From contig CM061141.1 of assembly GCA_030789695.1 (NCBI GenBank), positions 202,171,600 through 202,235,599 of the forward strand: a DNA stretch of 64,000 nt, written 5' to 3'. Numbering within the stretch: position 1 is the stretch's first letter; every line of letters starts with the position of its first letter. The notes under the pieces were generated by a model. It did no database searches. It saw only the letters and a program-made list of their open reading frames with translations, and was not told the origin of the DNA. The translations under genes were made by a program, and so were the position numbers. The DNA is from Scilla litardierei (lineage: Eukaryota; Streptophyta; Magnoliopsida; Asparagales; Asparagaceae). Positions 1 through 10,272 of the stretch are shown piece after piece.

Positions 1-248
1 GTCTAACCAAGCTGTCTCCTTGTATTCGTCCTATCTGAACTCGTGCCTATCGATCCTTCCCTCGTCACGCCCTCGACCTCGACCTCCCTCTATTGCTTAG
101 GCTTTAGTGTCAGTCAATGTCTGTGTCAACTCTTAATTGATAGTAGGCCCTTGGACCTTGTGAGGTAGTCGTAGTGCACGTACCTAAGTTGTGTACGTGG
201 GCTTGAATGAGTGTACCCCCATAGTATATTGATGCTTGCCTATTGTGT

Positions 249-250
<2 letters not shown>

Positions 251-289
<39 letters not shown>
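251..289. repeat. (TA)n microsatellite
   Basis: Uninterrupted TA run inside the element interior. It is clearly longer than the matching run in the duplicate copy near 58452-58474, so the duplicates differ here by microsatellite slippage. Confidence 0.95.
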
Positions 290-1494
290 TCGGAGTTATT
301 CGTGATATTATGAAGTTGTTGGTGTGTTAGTGTTTATAGATTTGTGTGTGGCTAGCTATACCATACTAGGGATGCCTGTGTATATAAGAGTTAGTGTTGG
401 AATATCTAATGGAGTGTATGTAGTTAGAGATACGTGTAGTGGTTGAAATAAAATGATTGGTAAAGCTATGTATATGCTAGATGTGATGATAATACGTGTA
501 CATATAGATAAGTAAGTAGGCCTATTGAGTGACATATATATTAGTATGTATGAGTATGTGCTCGTAAGTAGATATGTATTGTGCTTAGACGTAAGTAGTT
601 ATGTTTTGTTGCCTGAGTATATAGGTGATATGCATATGATAGTAGAATTATAATTTTGATTGGTTTTGCTTGCTTTGTGGGATGTTGTATGCGTGTATAC
701 CGTGAGGTATACACGACCATTGCACATCTTAACTATGTATGTATAGGTGTTGGTATACTAATTATAGGCTATGGTGTGAATATATACATTATTTATGTGT
801 GACTATACGGTGAATGTTTGTATTAGGGAGTGTATTATAATTATACGAGTGCTGATGTCTGTATTATTATTATTATAGTATATAGAATGATTGAACTATG
901 TGAGTATTACCTGACTAAATATTAGGTGAATGATTTATGGAATGTATATGGTTGTATTGGTAGATGTATATATATTGGAGTGGTGCTGGTATATGTATAA
1001 ATGCCGTGTTACGAATATTCTGATATGTGTACTGAGTCTCACTCAAGCTTGAGTGGGTATACTCTAAGTATATTGAATGTATGTTTGTAGTTTGAATATA
1101 GCAATGTTTGATGTATGTATAGTGATATGAGTGTTTGTGCCTGGTTGTGTTACACACATGATTGTGGGTCGCTATACCAGTATATAGATATAGGTGTTGG
1201 TCTTGAGGTATAGTTAATTACTAAGGACTTGTTGTGTGAACTTATGTGTACTAGCTAAACTAGGTGTGTAGATGTACTGGGTATATGATGGTATGATTGG
1301 TGTATGTAAATGAAATATTAGCGTGTATGGGTGTGCACCATGCACGGGTAAGTATGTGCTTAGTTATAGGTATTGATGACTATGATATATGTGGCGTGTC
1401 GTAAATACAGTTATAGGACCGTACGTGATGTGAATATATGGTGAACTATTTGCATGTCTTTGAATGACTATATATTGTGAAACTATAGTAGTGG

Positions 1495-1498
<4 letters not shown>

Positions 1499-1529
<31 letters not shown>
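1499..1529. repeat. (AT)n microsatellite
   Basis: AT run inside the element interior. The matching run in the duplicate (about 59687-59727) is longer, the opposite of the difference seen at 251-289. Confidence 0.95.
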
Positions 1530-1533
<4 letters not shown>

Positions 1534-1997
1534 TACAGTGAAACTGGATTTAATTATGGTATGGTGTGACTACCTATGTTGATGTGTTTAGTATTGAATA
1601 TATACTAGGAAGAATTAGAGGGTAGTATACCCATGTTGTTTGTGCATAGGTAGCTATCTATACGTAGAGCAATGATTGTATTTGCTAAGTGTGAGACTAT
1701 CCTTATATGAGTATCTGAAATATTGTTTTGTGTTTAGGTAAGTAGTAGTTGTATAAGGGATGTATGCTTATATATATGATTGAAATACATGTATGGAATT
1801 GACTGACTATAATAGGTATAAGTATATGACGTATGTGAATGTATATATATGCGTGTTGGTAGTGATAATGTTTGACTACCTAGTGCATACATAAGCACTT
1901 GTAATAGCTATACCTGGTTTGAAATATAATGTGACTTGATTGGGGTAGTTATTAGAGCGACTAGATATATTAGAAAGTCCGAGGACGGACTTTATTC

Positions 1998-2011
1998 AAA
2001 GGTGGGGAGGA
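1998..2011 (+). other. Polypurine tract of LTR element
   Basis: AAAGGTGGGGAGGA lies directly against the TG start of the 3' LTR. Equivalent tracts occur at 44282-44295 and 60195-60208. In this class of element it would prime plus-strand DNA synthesis, and it fixes the transcription direction as +. Confidence 0.8.
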
Positions 2012-2598
2012 TGTAACGACCACTTTTCGTCGTACGTTGTTCGTGCACGTGCTTTTGGCCGTGCACGTGTTTGTTTTAGACTTTGTTTGTTGGTGAACAT
2101 TTTCGTGTGATATGCCGTTGAGAACGTCTCTGAGAGTATTAAATAGTGGCACTATCTTGGAACCACATTTCTTGAGTCGTTTTCCCACAATTTAATCTTA
2201 CTCGATGAGACGTGACGATTTTCACTTTTGACGGGAGACGTTTCTATTTTTAGTTTCGTCGTCCGACGTCGAAATTGAGATCCGTCTTCTTAGTTAGCTC
2301 ACATTCGTCATCACGATCACCCTGATATTTATTTTATAATTTTTGGAGTTCATTTGACCACTTTTATATTTTTAACAAGTTTTATATTATTTTTAATAAT
2401 TAATTTTTAAATTAAATTCGGCCAAAGAAAAGTTATTTGAGTTTTAAACGTTTTAAAGAATTTTTGAGCCAATTTCCAGCTCATTTGGACTAGGTCAAAC
2501 CCTTGGATGAGTTGGAGTAATTGAATTTCAAATTTTAAATCTTTTTAAACTTCTAATCCTATTAGATTTAGCCCTAGACCAAGTCAACCCATCTATAC

Positions 2599-2606
2599 TA
2601 TATAAG
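2599..2606 (+). promoter_or_regulatory. LTR TATA box
   Basis: TATATAAG follows the AT-rich first 590 bp of the LTR and precedes a sharp switch to GC-rich sequence. The same position is kept in every LTR copy (38393, 44883, 54271 and 60796), which suggests a conserved promoter core. The transcription start is inferred, not visible. Confidence 0.6.
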
Positions 2607-3777
2607 CAACCCCTAGCAAGACCTATTTTCGCAAGAAATTAGCCCAAGCCTCTTCCAAACTCATTTTGGACGTTGCGACAAATCGTCGCAACCTTGCGAC
2701 GAAGCAGCTCCGCACCGACCGAGGAAACGGCCTCATTTTCCTCGCTCCGACCGGCAGCTCCACCCGCACCCAGCTTGGCCCGCACCGCTCCGCTCCGTTC
2801 TTCCGCTCCGATCGAGGATTCCTCTCGGTCAGACCGAAGCCATCGCCCGCACAGCCGCATCCCCGCTTCGCACCAACGCTCGCACCGACCCCCGCTCTGT
2901 CGCCCCGCTCCGCTCGCGTCTGACCGAGGCCATCGCCCGCTCCGACCGAAGGCTGCAACGTTGCAACGGTTGCAACGTTGCAACGACCCGCCCAAGCGCC
3001 CGACCGAGACGACCGACCGCTCCGACCGATGGAGCTCTCCGCACCCGCTGCTGCACCGCTCCGCAGCGCTGCACAGCGCCGTGCGCTGCGTCTGACCGAG
3101 CCAATCTCTCGGTCAGGCTAGTGTACGACCGATGGCCATACGTCGCAACCCCGCACCCGTCGCACTGCTTGCCACCGTGGGCCCCCCAAGTTCTCCAGAG
3201 GTATTGTGGGTCCCCCAAAGGCCCCTAGAACTACTGTGGGCCCCACCTAGGTGCTTGCTCTTTGAGGATTCGTCGCGTACGACGTCGTCGCACGTCGTAG
3301 CCCGTCGTCACACGTGCGAGCTTTGGAATCTGGAATCGTCGCCGGTCGATTGCTCTGAAATTTCCAGCGAGGAATCTAATTGGAATCTGGACTTGGAGCG
3401 CGATCTTATTATTCCAACCCCCGGCGTCGCTACCCGACGCCGGTGTAGCTTTCGCGTCGTGTTGAGGTAACGTTTTGCACCCCTAGGAACCCCAACCCAA
3501 TTGCATGCTAACCAAGACTAAAAATCAGTATTTTAAAGTATTTTTAAATGTTTTAGAATTCACTAATCAAGATTAATAAAACGGATGTAGGCCGGTGGAC
3601 TTGTGCACGTAGGATAATTGTGATTTTTGGACTCATTGGACGGTGTGCTCAGACGTCATACTTGCAGGCAAGTGAAACTTGCTAACTCTTGTGTAGGGCC
3701 ATGTTTTTAGGCCACTTCCTTGTTCCTAGCGTAAAAGAGACTAGTCAGTGAAATGATAGCTGGCTAGACGCCTACTT

Positions 3778-3843
3778 GATCTAGTTTGACAACGAAACTA
3801 GATCCGTCACCTAATTGATCTAGCTTGACAACGAAGCTAGATC
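3778..3843 (+). other. Twin 27-nt hairpins in the LTR
   Basis: Two adjacent hairpins share the loop GACAAC. The first has arms GATCTAGTTT / GAAACTAGATC, the second GATCTAGCTT / GAAGCTAGATC. They differ by a T:A to C:G change made on both sides of the stem, so pairing is kept. The pair is present in all five LTR copies. In one (about 39604-39631) the first stem has a mismatch, and in another (46096-46123) the loop-side base is changed. Confidence 0.7.
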
Positions 3844-4932
3844 CAACCCTTTAAACTTGTTGTTCATGCATACTAAACTGTCACGTTTACTTTCCTTATC
3901 TGTACGCACTTTTAACTGTCATGCATTGCATCTTACATGACATCCCAGTTGATTGTTGCATTCGTAGCACACGCTACAATACTTGTACTCCTTGAATACT
4001 ACTTCCGGGGAACGGGCCTCATGTGTTGGTCAAAAGCCAATGCCCGGTTTCCTTGTCTGGCTAGGTGCACCCCTAGACCAACAAAATAAAACACTTCCTG
4101 GCTCGTGTTCCAGAAGCGAGCATTCCCGTTCGGGGGTAAGGCCCTGGCTCGATACACGTGGAGGGGTAGGGATAAACGGTTACTTGAGCTTAGGAGTGGC
4201 CTGATCAGCCCTCTAGCCAAAAGACGGAATCTCTGTACACGAGGTGCTTACTTTACTTGTCATGTACTTGTCTTGTGAATGATTCATGTAATACTTGTCA
4301 TCCATGCCATGTTTAAATGCCATGCTCGTACTTTACTTTACTTTACTTTACCTGTTGCACTCATACTTTAAATGCCATGTCATCGCATTCATGCTAGAAC
4401 TGCTAGGTTGCTTTACTTTTGCCTACTTTCAGTTTCCTTGCACAAGTCTCTTGTAGACTTGCTGACATGTGCCCCTTGCTCTTTTGGGTGTCACATGTTA
4501 GACCTGAGCCAGAGACCATTGCTGTGTACGTGATGAGTTACTGACGCTGAGCCTGAGTCCATGACTGCCTAGGAGGAGTTTTGTGGATGTCAGTGATCTT
4601 TCTTGGTGACTTTGCTGAGCTTTCTTTTGTTTTAGTTGTCGGTGCTTGGCACCTTTGTTTTGTACGTTGTACTTTTGTTGGCCATGTTGGGCCTTTAGAC
4701 TCTCTTTTATTTCAGCCTGGTGGCTTTTCTGCGATGTTGGAATTTATATTTATGGATATTCTGAGATTATTCTTTTGTCTCATTTCATTATTATTATCTT
4801 GGTTCGCTCGCGTTGTAAGGACCTGCAGTTTTAAATTTGATTGACGCTTATCGGACTTGCAGCTTTGTAGCTCAAGTCTGAGCGGACCTTCTCACGCTTC
4901 GCCTCCATATTTTTGAGAAGCGGGGCGTGACA

Positions 4933-4937
4933 GGAAA
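4933..4937. repeat. Target site duplication GGAAA (right side)
   Basis: GGAAA follows the LTR end. The same pentamer flanks both ends of the duplicate element (53679-53683 and 63130-63134), so this is the right target duplication of the same original insertion. Confidence 0.75.
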
Positions 4938-5244
4938 GGACAGGAGGGAGTGTTTGTGTGTCATAGACGAGGTATAGTGAAATGATGAAGGATTTAATGG
5001 TTTGGATGGAGTTTATAAAGAGGAGATGGATATGGAGTGTATAGTCGAGGAGTGGAAGGCGAAATGCTCACATATGGAAGGCATTCATCGGGCATGCATA
5101 TTTATAAATGGACGATAGCCCTTCGTTGCGTTTATTACCACCATTGCGTAAGTTTCCAACATCAACCATTTAGCTTTACATGAAAAGAGGACTGGTTGAA
5201 TTCCATCGTCCATTTCTATCGTAAGCATCAGGCATTAGGGCTCG
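4938..5244. other. Gene-free flank
   Basis: No coding or RNA gene seen. It contains the phrase CCCTTCGTTGCGTTTATTAC (from 5118), which recurs near 6270 and in looser form near 51714 and 53482. It probably belongs to the fold-back element family that follows. Confidence 0.6.
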
Positions 5245-5894
5245 CTGTAGGATAACAGAGTATACTCATCAATTTGAATGGTCAATTTCACACTAAATGG
5301 ACCGTGAATGCCCTGGAGAAGCGTATGAAATCGGAGGACTACAAGCTGATGCTGTCGCCTCCCGAATATGCTCCTATCCCTGGTCTGCGAAGTGCGAAGA
5401 GATGAATGGCCCCCCTGGCCTTTGCACCCTGGATGTCTGCACTGGGTCACATAGGTTGGCGGTGCATGGCTACCGGCCCTCTGAGGCACAAGCACTCCCT
5501 CCTGTTCTTTTCGATCTCTTGTCTCGCAGCCAAAATTGGAAATCCCCAGGACGAAAGGGACAATTATGATCTGCTTCATCCACAGTCAGATTTGCCCAAT
5601 TTGGCTGCGAGCCAAGAGATCGAAAAGAACAGAAGGGAGTGCTTGCACCTCAGAGAGACGGTAGCCATGCACCGCCAACCTAATTGACCCAGAGCAGCCA
5701 ACCAGGGCGCAAAGGCCCGGGGGGCCATTCATCTCTTCGCAGACCAGGGAGAGAAGCATATTCGGGAGGCGACTGCATCAGCCTGTAGGCCTCCGATTTC
5801 ATACGCTTCTCCAGGGCATTCACGGCATTCACGGTCCATTTATAGTGAAAAACGACCGATCAAATTGATGAGTATTAAGTCCGTTATCCTACAG
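5245..5894. repeat. Fold-back element (inverted repeat, arms about 300 bp)
   Basis: The left arm (about 5245-5550) reads CTGTAGGATAAC...ATGAATGGCC...TTTTCGATCTCTTG. The right arm (about 5590-5894) is its reverse complement with scattered mismatches and a 12-bp internal duplication (GGCATTCACGGC). The spacer is about 40 bp. A transcript would fold into a long imperfect hairpin. One-arm relatives occur at 7838-7915 and 51150-51260, so it belongs to a mobile or formerly mobile family. Frames crossing the hairpin are not gene-like. Confidence 0.8.
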
Positions 5895-6549
5895 TAATGC
5901 TAAGGATCTCGGGAATGAACATCTTATTTACTCAACGCGTAATCCCACCGAGAAAAACGCGTAATCCTAAGTATTTTAGGCTCAGCTGAAAAAGAGGCAA
6001 ATTACTCTCCCCACACGACAAGGATACCGAACCGTTTTGCGCCTTGAATTACTCTCCGTCGAACACTCGAAAAATTATTTATTTTCCGGCGCAACAAAAA
6101 CAATCAAATTGTTTCTGTTGTGAGTGCGGTTTAATTGGTTCCATTATAAGCCCTTGTGTGTAATGTGGATTGTGGAGTCCTCAGATGTGAGACCGTGTGT
6201 GTACAGCAGATGGATATTGATTCACACTATGACTTTTAACCATCGCGCACGACGCGCACAACAGATAATTGATATCAGCCCTTCGTTGCGTTTATTACCA
6301 TCATAGCTTGGTAACGGCTATTTATTACAAATGTATTTTACAAGGCACATGAACAAATTTAATAAGTTTAGTACCGATGGAAATATCTCAATTCTACATA
6401 CTACCTGAGACCAATATTGGATATTTTTCGAGCAAATTTTAAAATATTTACAACATTACAAGAAATACTAAATACTTAAAAATTAAAAAAATTAACATTG
6501 AAGAATAATATTATTTATAGTTTTCTTTCATGCAGAAACAATGTATTAG
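5895..6549. other. Gene-free AT-rich region with fragments of dispersed repeats
   Basis: The first 170 bp resembles 52180-52350 (phrases CTCGGGAAT, TTTACTCAACG and AATTACTCTCC). The rest is AT-rich with no recognisable gene. Confidence 0.6.
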
Positions 6550-7815
6550 ATTAACAATGTATGCAGAAACAAGTATCGCCAGGTGTTCACTTTGAGCCGG
6601 TGTGCGCGTTCAGCAAATTTGTTATGGCTAACATAATTGCGCAAAGCGCACAACATGCAGAATTATGCCCGTTGTGCGCGTTAAGCTCTATAGTTGCGTC
6701 GATGAAAAATTTGCTCAACGCCCCCACGGGAATAAATTTGACCGTTTTGCTCTTTGATCATATTTGTGAGATGCTATAAGTTTACTCCCACTGCGCGCCA
6801 CCGCAGTGAATCAATCAAATTCCAAATTTCATCATAGTTAATCTGAATCCCAACCACGCCTACATCCAAACTTTTAGATTTAAGTCTTATTATACTTGTT
6901 CAATCTGAAAACATTGTAGAGTAAACCGGATACTTATTCACTCTGACTCAGAAACTACATACAAACTTTAAAAATAAATCTGATACCTTTTCAATCTGAA
7001 GGCATATTCAATCGAATTCAGAAACTGCATGCAAAATTTTAGATTAAATCTCATACATATTCAAATTGATGACATTTTGAAAATTACCCAGCCATTCAAA
7101 TATATTGATATACATACTGAATTACTGATACAGATCCAAACTGATTCATTAGCCTATGCTCTTACAAACTGAGGGGTTCTCGTGAATATACAAAAGACTG
7201 TTCATAAATCTACAGCTGATTGATACCAGACATGTGCATTTCACAAGAATGTTTGACCGGTCGGTGGGACGTGAGCTGGAAAAATTAATAGCCGCTTACA
7301 TAATTGCTCAACGCCCAGTACCAACTAATTTATGGCCGTTGTGCGCGTTGATGATATTTATAATGGTTACTTTAATTGCGCAAAGTGCACAACAAGCACA
7401 GCCAGAGCCAGCTGTTCGCTTTGAGCATCTAAGGTATTTTATGAACAATTGTTTAACGCGCACAACCAGCAGAATTTACTCGTTGTGTGCGTTAAGCTGA
7501 TGTTTCATCGATGACAAATTTTCTCAACACGACCACGGGAATAAATTTAATCATACTTATTCTGAATCCCAATCAAGCCTACATGTAAGATTTTAGATTT
7601 AAGTCTTATTATACTTGTTCAATCTGGAAACATTGTAGATTAAACCGGATACTTATTCACTCTGACTCAGAAACTACATGCAAACTTTAAAATTAAATCT
7701 GATACTTATTCAAGCTGAAGGCATATTCAATCGAATTCAACTATATTGATGTACATACTGATACAGACCCAAACTGATTCATTAGCCTATGCTCTTACAA
7801 ACTGATACATATGAT
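6550..7815. repeat. Dispersed palindrome-bearing repeat, duplicated in place and at 52768-53430
   Basis: Inverted words of the type GCGCAAAGCGCACAAC and GTTGTGCGCGTTAAGC occur near 6599, 6636, 6668, 7333, 7374, 7451 and 7478. The block 6568-6840 matches 52768-53030 closely. The AT-rich part around 6890-7170 recurs at 7610-7815 and at 50921-51150. No coding potential is recognised. The structure looks like degraded multi-copy DNA related to the satellite further right. Confidence 0.7.
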
Positions 7816-8361
7816 TGTCTACGTAGATGTTTGCAATGAAGGGCTCGCTGTAGGATAACGAACTTATACTCATCAATTTGAATGGTCAATTTCACTATAA
7901 ATTGACCGTGAACGCCCTCAAAAATTTCGCTTTGTGTTTGAGATTACCCTCAAAAATTACTCACACCGTAACATCTGTATATACTGTATATTCACGAGCT
8001 CAACAACTGTAGACTCACGGGTTCTTTCCATGACTCACAGTAAATCAACTGTAGTATCATCCTCATCCATGGGCAGTCCAAATCGTCTATAATAAATGGC
8101 GTCTCATTCTAAAATGTTGGTAACTGCTAATTTTATTGCAGCATTCAAAACCTCTCAATAAATACGCAGTTAAAGCCTCGCTTTAATACGCAGCATTCAA
8201 AGCCTATTTTAATACTCGTTTAATATTTGACCGTTTGAATTCATAACAGCTATTTTTTGAACTCTATTTATATCCCACTGCTTTCCTCAAGAAAATACAC
8301 GGAAAAATTGCTTCCTCCAAAAATTCTTCTGTGCTTCATCCTCAAAATCCAAAGTCTCTGG
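7816..8361. other. Gene-free region with a one-arm fold-back relic
   Basis: 7838-7915 matches the left arm start of the 5245 element (CTGTAGGATAACG, then CATCAATTTGAATGGTC). The rest is AT-rich and unrecognised. A TATA-like TCTATTTATATCCCACTG lies near 8263, upstream of the tandem duplication. Confidence 0.5.
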
Positions 8362-8671
8362 CCAAGTGTGGACGTGGCCAGGGGCTGCTGTGTTAACCTT
8401 CGGGAGCAACCGGCAACAGCGATTACCACCGAGGTCGCGTCACAGCGGTTTCAATTACATCTGCCAAGTATTCTGCTTCTCAGATCTTCCTCGTATTGCC
8501 ACGGTATTCTACGTAGCCAATTGTGGACGCGGCCAAGGGCTGCAGTGTTAACCTTCGGGAGCAACCGGCAACAACGATTACCACCGAGGTCGCGCCACAG
8601 CGGTTTCAATTACATCTGCCAAGTATTCTACTTCTCGGATCTTCCTCGTATAGCCACGATATTCTACGTAT
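8362..8671. repeat. 155-bp tandem duplication
   Basis: Two direct copies, 8362-8516 and 8517-8671, both begin CCAA.TGTGGACG and end ATTCTACGTA. They differ at only a handful of positions. The duplication may lie in an untranslated leader of the small frame at 8761, but no transcript evidence is available. Confidence 0.9.
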
Positions 8672-8760
8672 TTTTCTTACAATATATTTGTTTCTCAGTT
8701 TAACCGGACAAATTCTAACCATTGCTTCGTTCTGCTTGATGTAGAAATATACCATGGTAA

Positions 8761-9006
8761 ATGGAAGATAAAATTGAAAGTTACTCCTGCTATTTCAATG
8801 TGGACCATTTCCTTCATGATGTAGATGCCTGTAAAGAGAATGGGATGGCGATAGAAGATGACTCCAATGAAATCAGTCTAACTTCGCAACCAAAATGCAC
8901 CTTCAAATCTTCCCAGAAGATCTCAGCGGTCAGCGTAGTAGCATTTGCAACCAAAATGCACCTTCAAATCTTCCCAGAAGATCTCAGCGGTCAGCGGACC
9001 TTCTAG
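8761..9006 (+). CDS. Possible short coding exon, unknown product
   Basis: An 81-codon frame starts at an ATG preceded by a plausible splice acceptor (TTGATGTAG at about 8738-8746), the same layout as the FRS pseudogene at 27914. The first 45 residues are acidic and have ordinary amino-acid composition (MEDKIESYSCYF...). The last third is disrupted: a 50-bp segment at 8886-8935 is repeated at 8947-8996 with a 61-bp period, which shifts the second copy into another frame. A GT donor-like GGTAAGTATA lies near 9070. I do not recognise a domain. It could be the first exon of a lost gene or a chance frame. Confidence 0.25.
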   Translation: MEDKIESYSCYFNVDHFLHDVDACKENGMAIEDDSNEISLTSQPKCTFKSSQKISAVSVVAFATKMHLQIFPEDLSGQRTF

Positions 9007-9268
9007 GATACATGAGCATTTTCTTCCTTTCTTGGGTGTGAAAGTAGGTATTTTTGAGGTATTCCATTTGGTAAGTATATACTTTTAAATAAACTATAGG
9101 TGTAATTCTTATTCAATTGGGTGGAAAATGATGTAGAAATTTGGTGATTTTACATGCATGCAGATACGGTTGAGATTGCTCGAGAAGGTACAAAAATCCA
9201 AGGTACTTTTTATGTCGTAAAAAAATCCAGCGTTCAGTGGAGGTTAACAATCATTAAGGGCAGCTGGG

Positions 9269-10272
9269 CAGGCACAACCATCAAGCTGCTAATTATGTCG
9301 AGGGCCATTCCGATGAAGGACAGTTGCAGGTAATGGAGATGGAATCATTGAGAGATTTGGCAAATAGCACGCTGAGGCCGGCTGAAATTTTGACAGTCCT
9401 GTAGGAAAATCCTACCTTCCATGCAAATAAATTTATATTGCACGTCACCGTGTAAAAAGGGACAACAAGAATGTTGTCGCTTTGCAAGTAAAACTTTCGA
9501 TAGGATTCCTGCTGCCCTTCATCGGAATGGCCCTCGACATATTTAGCAGCTTGATGGTTGTGCCTGCCCTCAACGACTGTTAACCTTCACTCCTCACCGC
9601 CAACGCCGACGCCCACCATTACCATGCAATGAGAACAGACATTGACACTTCTTGGTTTTAACTGGCCTGTCGGTCGTTTTTTCCTTTCGGTGTCACCTGT
9701 AAACCCCGCTTCTTTCACATGCAAAGTAAACAACTTTGCATGTGAAAGAAGCGGGGTTTACAGGTGACACCGAAAGGAAAAAACGACCGACAGGCCAGTT
9801 AAAACCAAGAAGTGTCAATGTCTGTTCTCATTGCATGGTAATGGTGGGCGTCGGCGTTGGCGGTGAGGAGTGAAGGTTAAGAGTCGTTGAGGGCAGGCAC
9901 AACCATCAAGCTGCTAAATATGTCGAGGGCCATTCCGATGAAGGGCAGTTGTAGGGAAAGGAAAAAATGACCGACAGGCCAGTTAAAACCAAGAAGTGAC
10001 AATGTCTGTTCTCATTGCATGGTAATGGTGGGCGTCGGTGTTGGCGGTGAGGAGTGAAGGTTAACAGTCGTTGAGGGCAGGCACAACCATCAAGCTGCTA
10101 ATTATGTCGAGGGCCATTCCGATGAAGGGCAGTAGCAGGGATTGGAGATGGATCATTGAGATATTTGGCAAATAGCACGCTGAGGCCGGCTGAGATTTTG
10201 AAAGTCCAACCTTCCATGCAAATCAATTTATAATGCACGTCACCGAGTAAAAAGGGACAACAAGAATGTTGA
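9269..10272. repeat. Composite inverted and direct repeat
   Basis: A segment beginning CAGGCACAACCATCAAGC at 9269 and running to about 9475 is repeated directly at 10078-10272, with the shared phrase AATAGCACGCTGAGGCCGGC. Between them lie the long palindrome at 9512-9948 and a 184-bp tandem copy of its right arm (about 9777-9960 and 9961-10144). The order suggests a single ancestral segment that was split, inverted and locally duplicated. No coding frame is recognised. Confidence 0.8.
9512..9948. repeat. Near-perfect 437-bp palindrome (216-bp arms, 5-nt spacer)
   Basis: Arms 9512-9727 and 9733-9948 are reverse complements without indels, around the centre GCAAAGT-AAACA-ACTTTGC. I found only one or two mismatches, for example at the GTTAACAG/GTTAAGAG position. 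Near-identity implies a young inversion or an element terminal repeat pair that lost its middle. Such a palindrome could extrude as a cruciform, or be transcribed into a long double-stranded RNA. Confidence 0.9.

Larger units (their letters stand above)
1..2011 (+). mobile_element. LTR retrotransposon interior, 5'-truncated by window edge
   Basis: This matches the second half of the interiors of the two complete elements (42313-44295 and 58202-60208). It is AT-rich, full of TATATA and GTATG-like words, and has no reading frame resembling gag, protease, reverse transcriptase, RNase H or integrase. The element therefore looks non-autonomous (LARD-like). Orientation is set by the polypurine tract and the LTR immediately downstream. 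Confidence 0.85.
2012..4932 (+). mobile_element. 3' LTR (2921 bp)
   Basis: It starts TGTAACGACC and ends GGGGCGTGACA, the TG...CA ends expected of an LTR. In order it holds an AT-rich promoter-like part, a TATA box near 2599, a GC-rich part (about 2670-3320) with repeated CGCTCCGACCGA- and GTTGCAACG-type words, twin hairpins at 3778-3843, a short ACTTT repeat near 4329-4350, and a T-rich end. It matches the LTRs at 60209 and 53684 almost exactly and the LTRs at 37806 and 44296 more distantly. Open frames in the GC-rich part occur on both strands and do not look coding. Confidence 0.92.
1..5804. repeat. Segmental duplication, copy A (direct repeat of 58202-64000)
   Basis: From the first base this stretch matches 58202 onward through LTR-element interior, 3' LTR, the GGAAA junction and at least 870 bp of unique-looking right flank. 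The offset is about 58,197-58,201 bp and varies only at AT microsatellites. A shared insertion junction means the element inserted once and the locus was then duplicated, rather than inserting twice. Differences I saw are scattered substitutions, mostly transitions (about a dozen in the 2.9-kb LTR), a one-base length change in a C run near 5407, and AT-run lengths. Both outer limits lie outside the window. An uncollapsed haplotype or assembly error is the alternative. Confidence 0.85.

Noticed and set aside
915..1157. 80-codon minus-strand Tyr/His-rich frame in the LTR element interior (also 59102-59344)
   Set aside because: Its composition simply reflects GTATATG-rich DNA, and in the related 37806 element the equivalent region is not open over the same span.
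2623..3470. Arg/Pro/Ser-rich frames in the GC-rich LTR segment (also 38407-39314, 44897-45804, 54295-55142 and 60820-61523)
   Set aside because: Overlapping frames on both strands of a C-rich repeat. They lack any retroelement domain and are inconsistent in length between LTR copies.
5406..5687. 93-codon frame crossing the fold-back centre
   Set aside because: It runs through both arms of an inverted repeat, so its two halves are antisense to each other. The duplicate copy has a length change in the C run that alters the frame.
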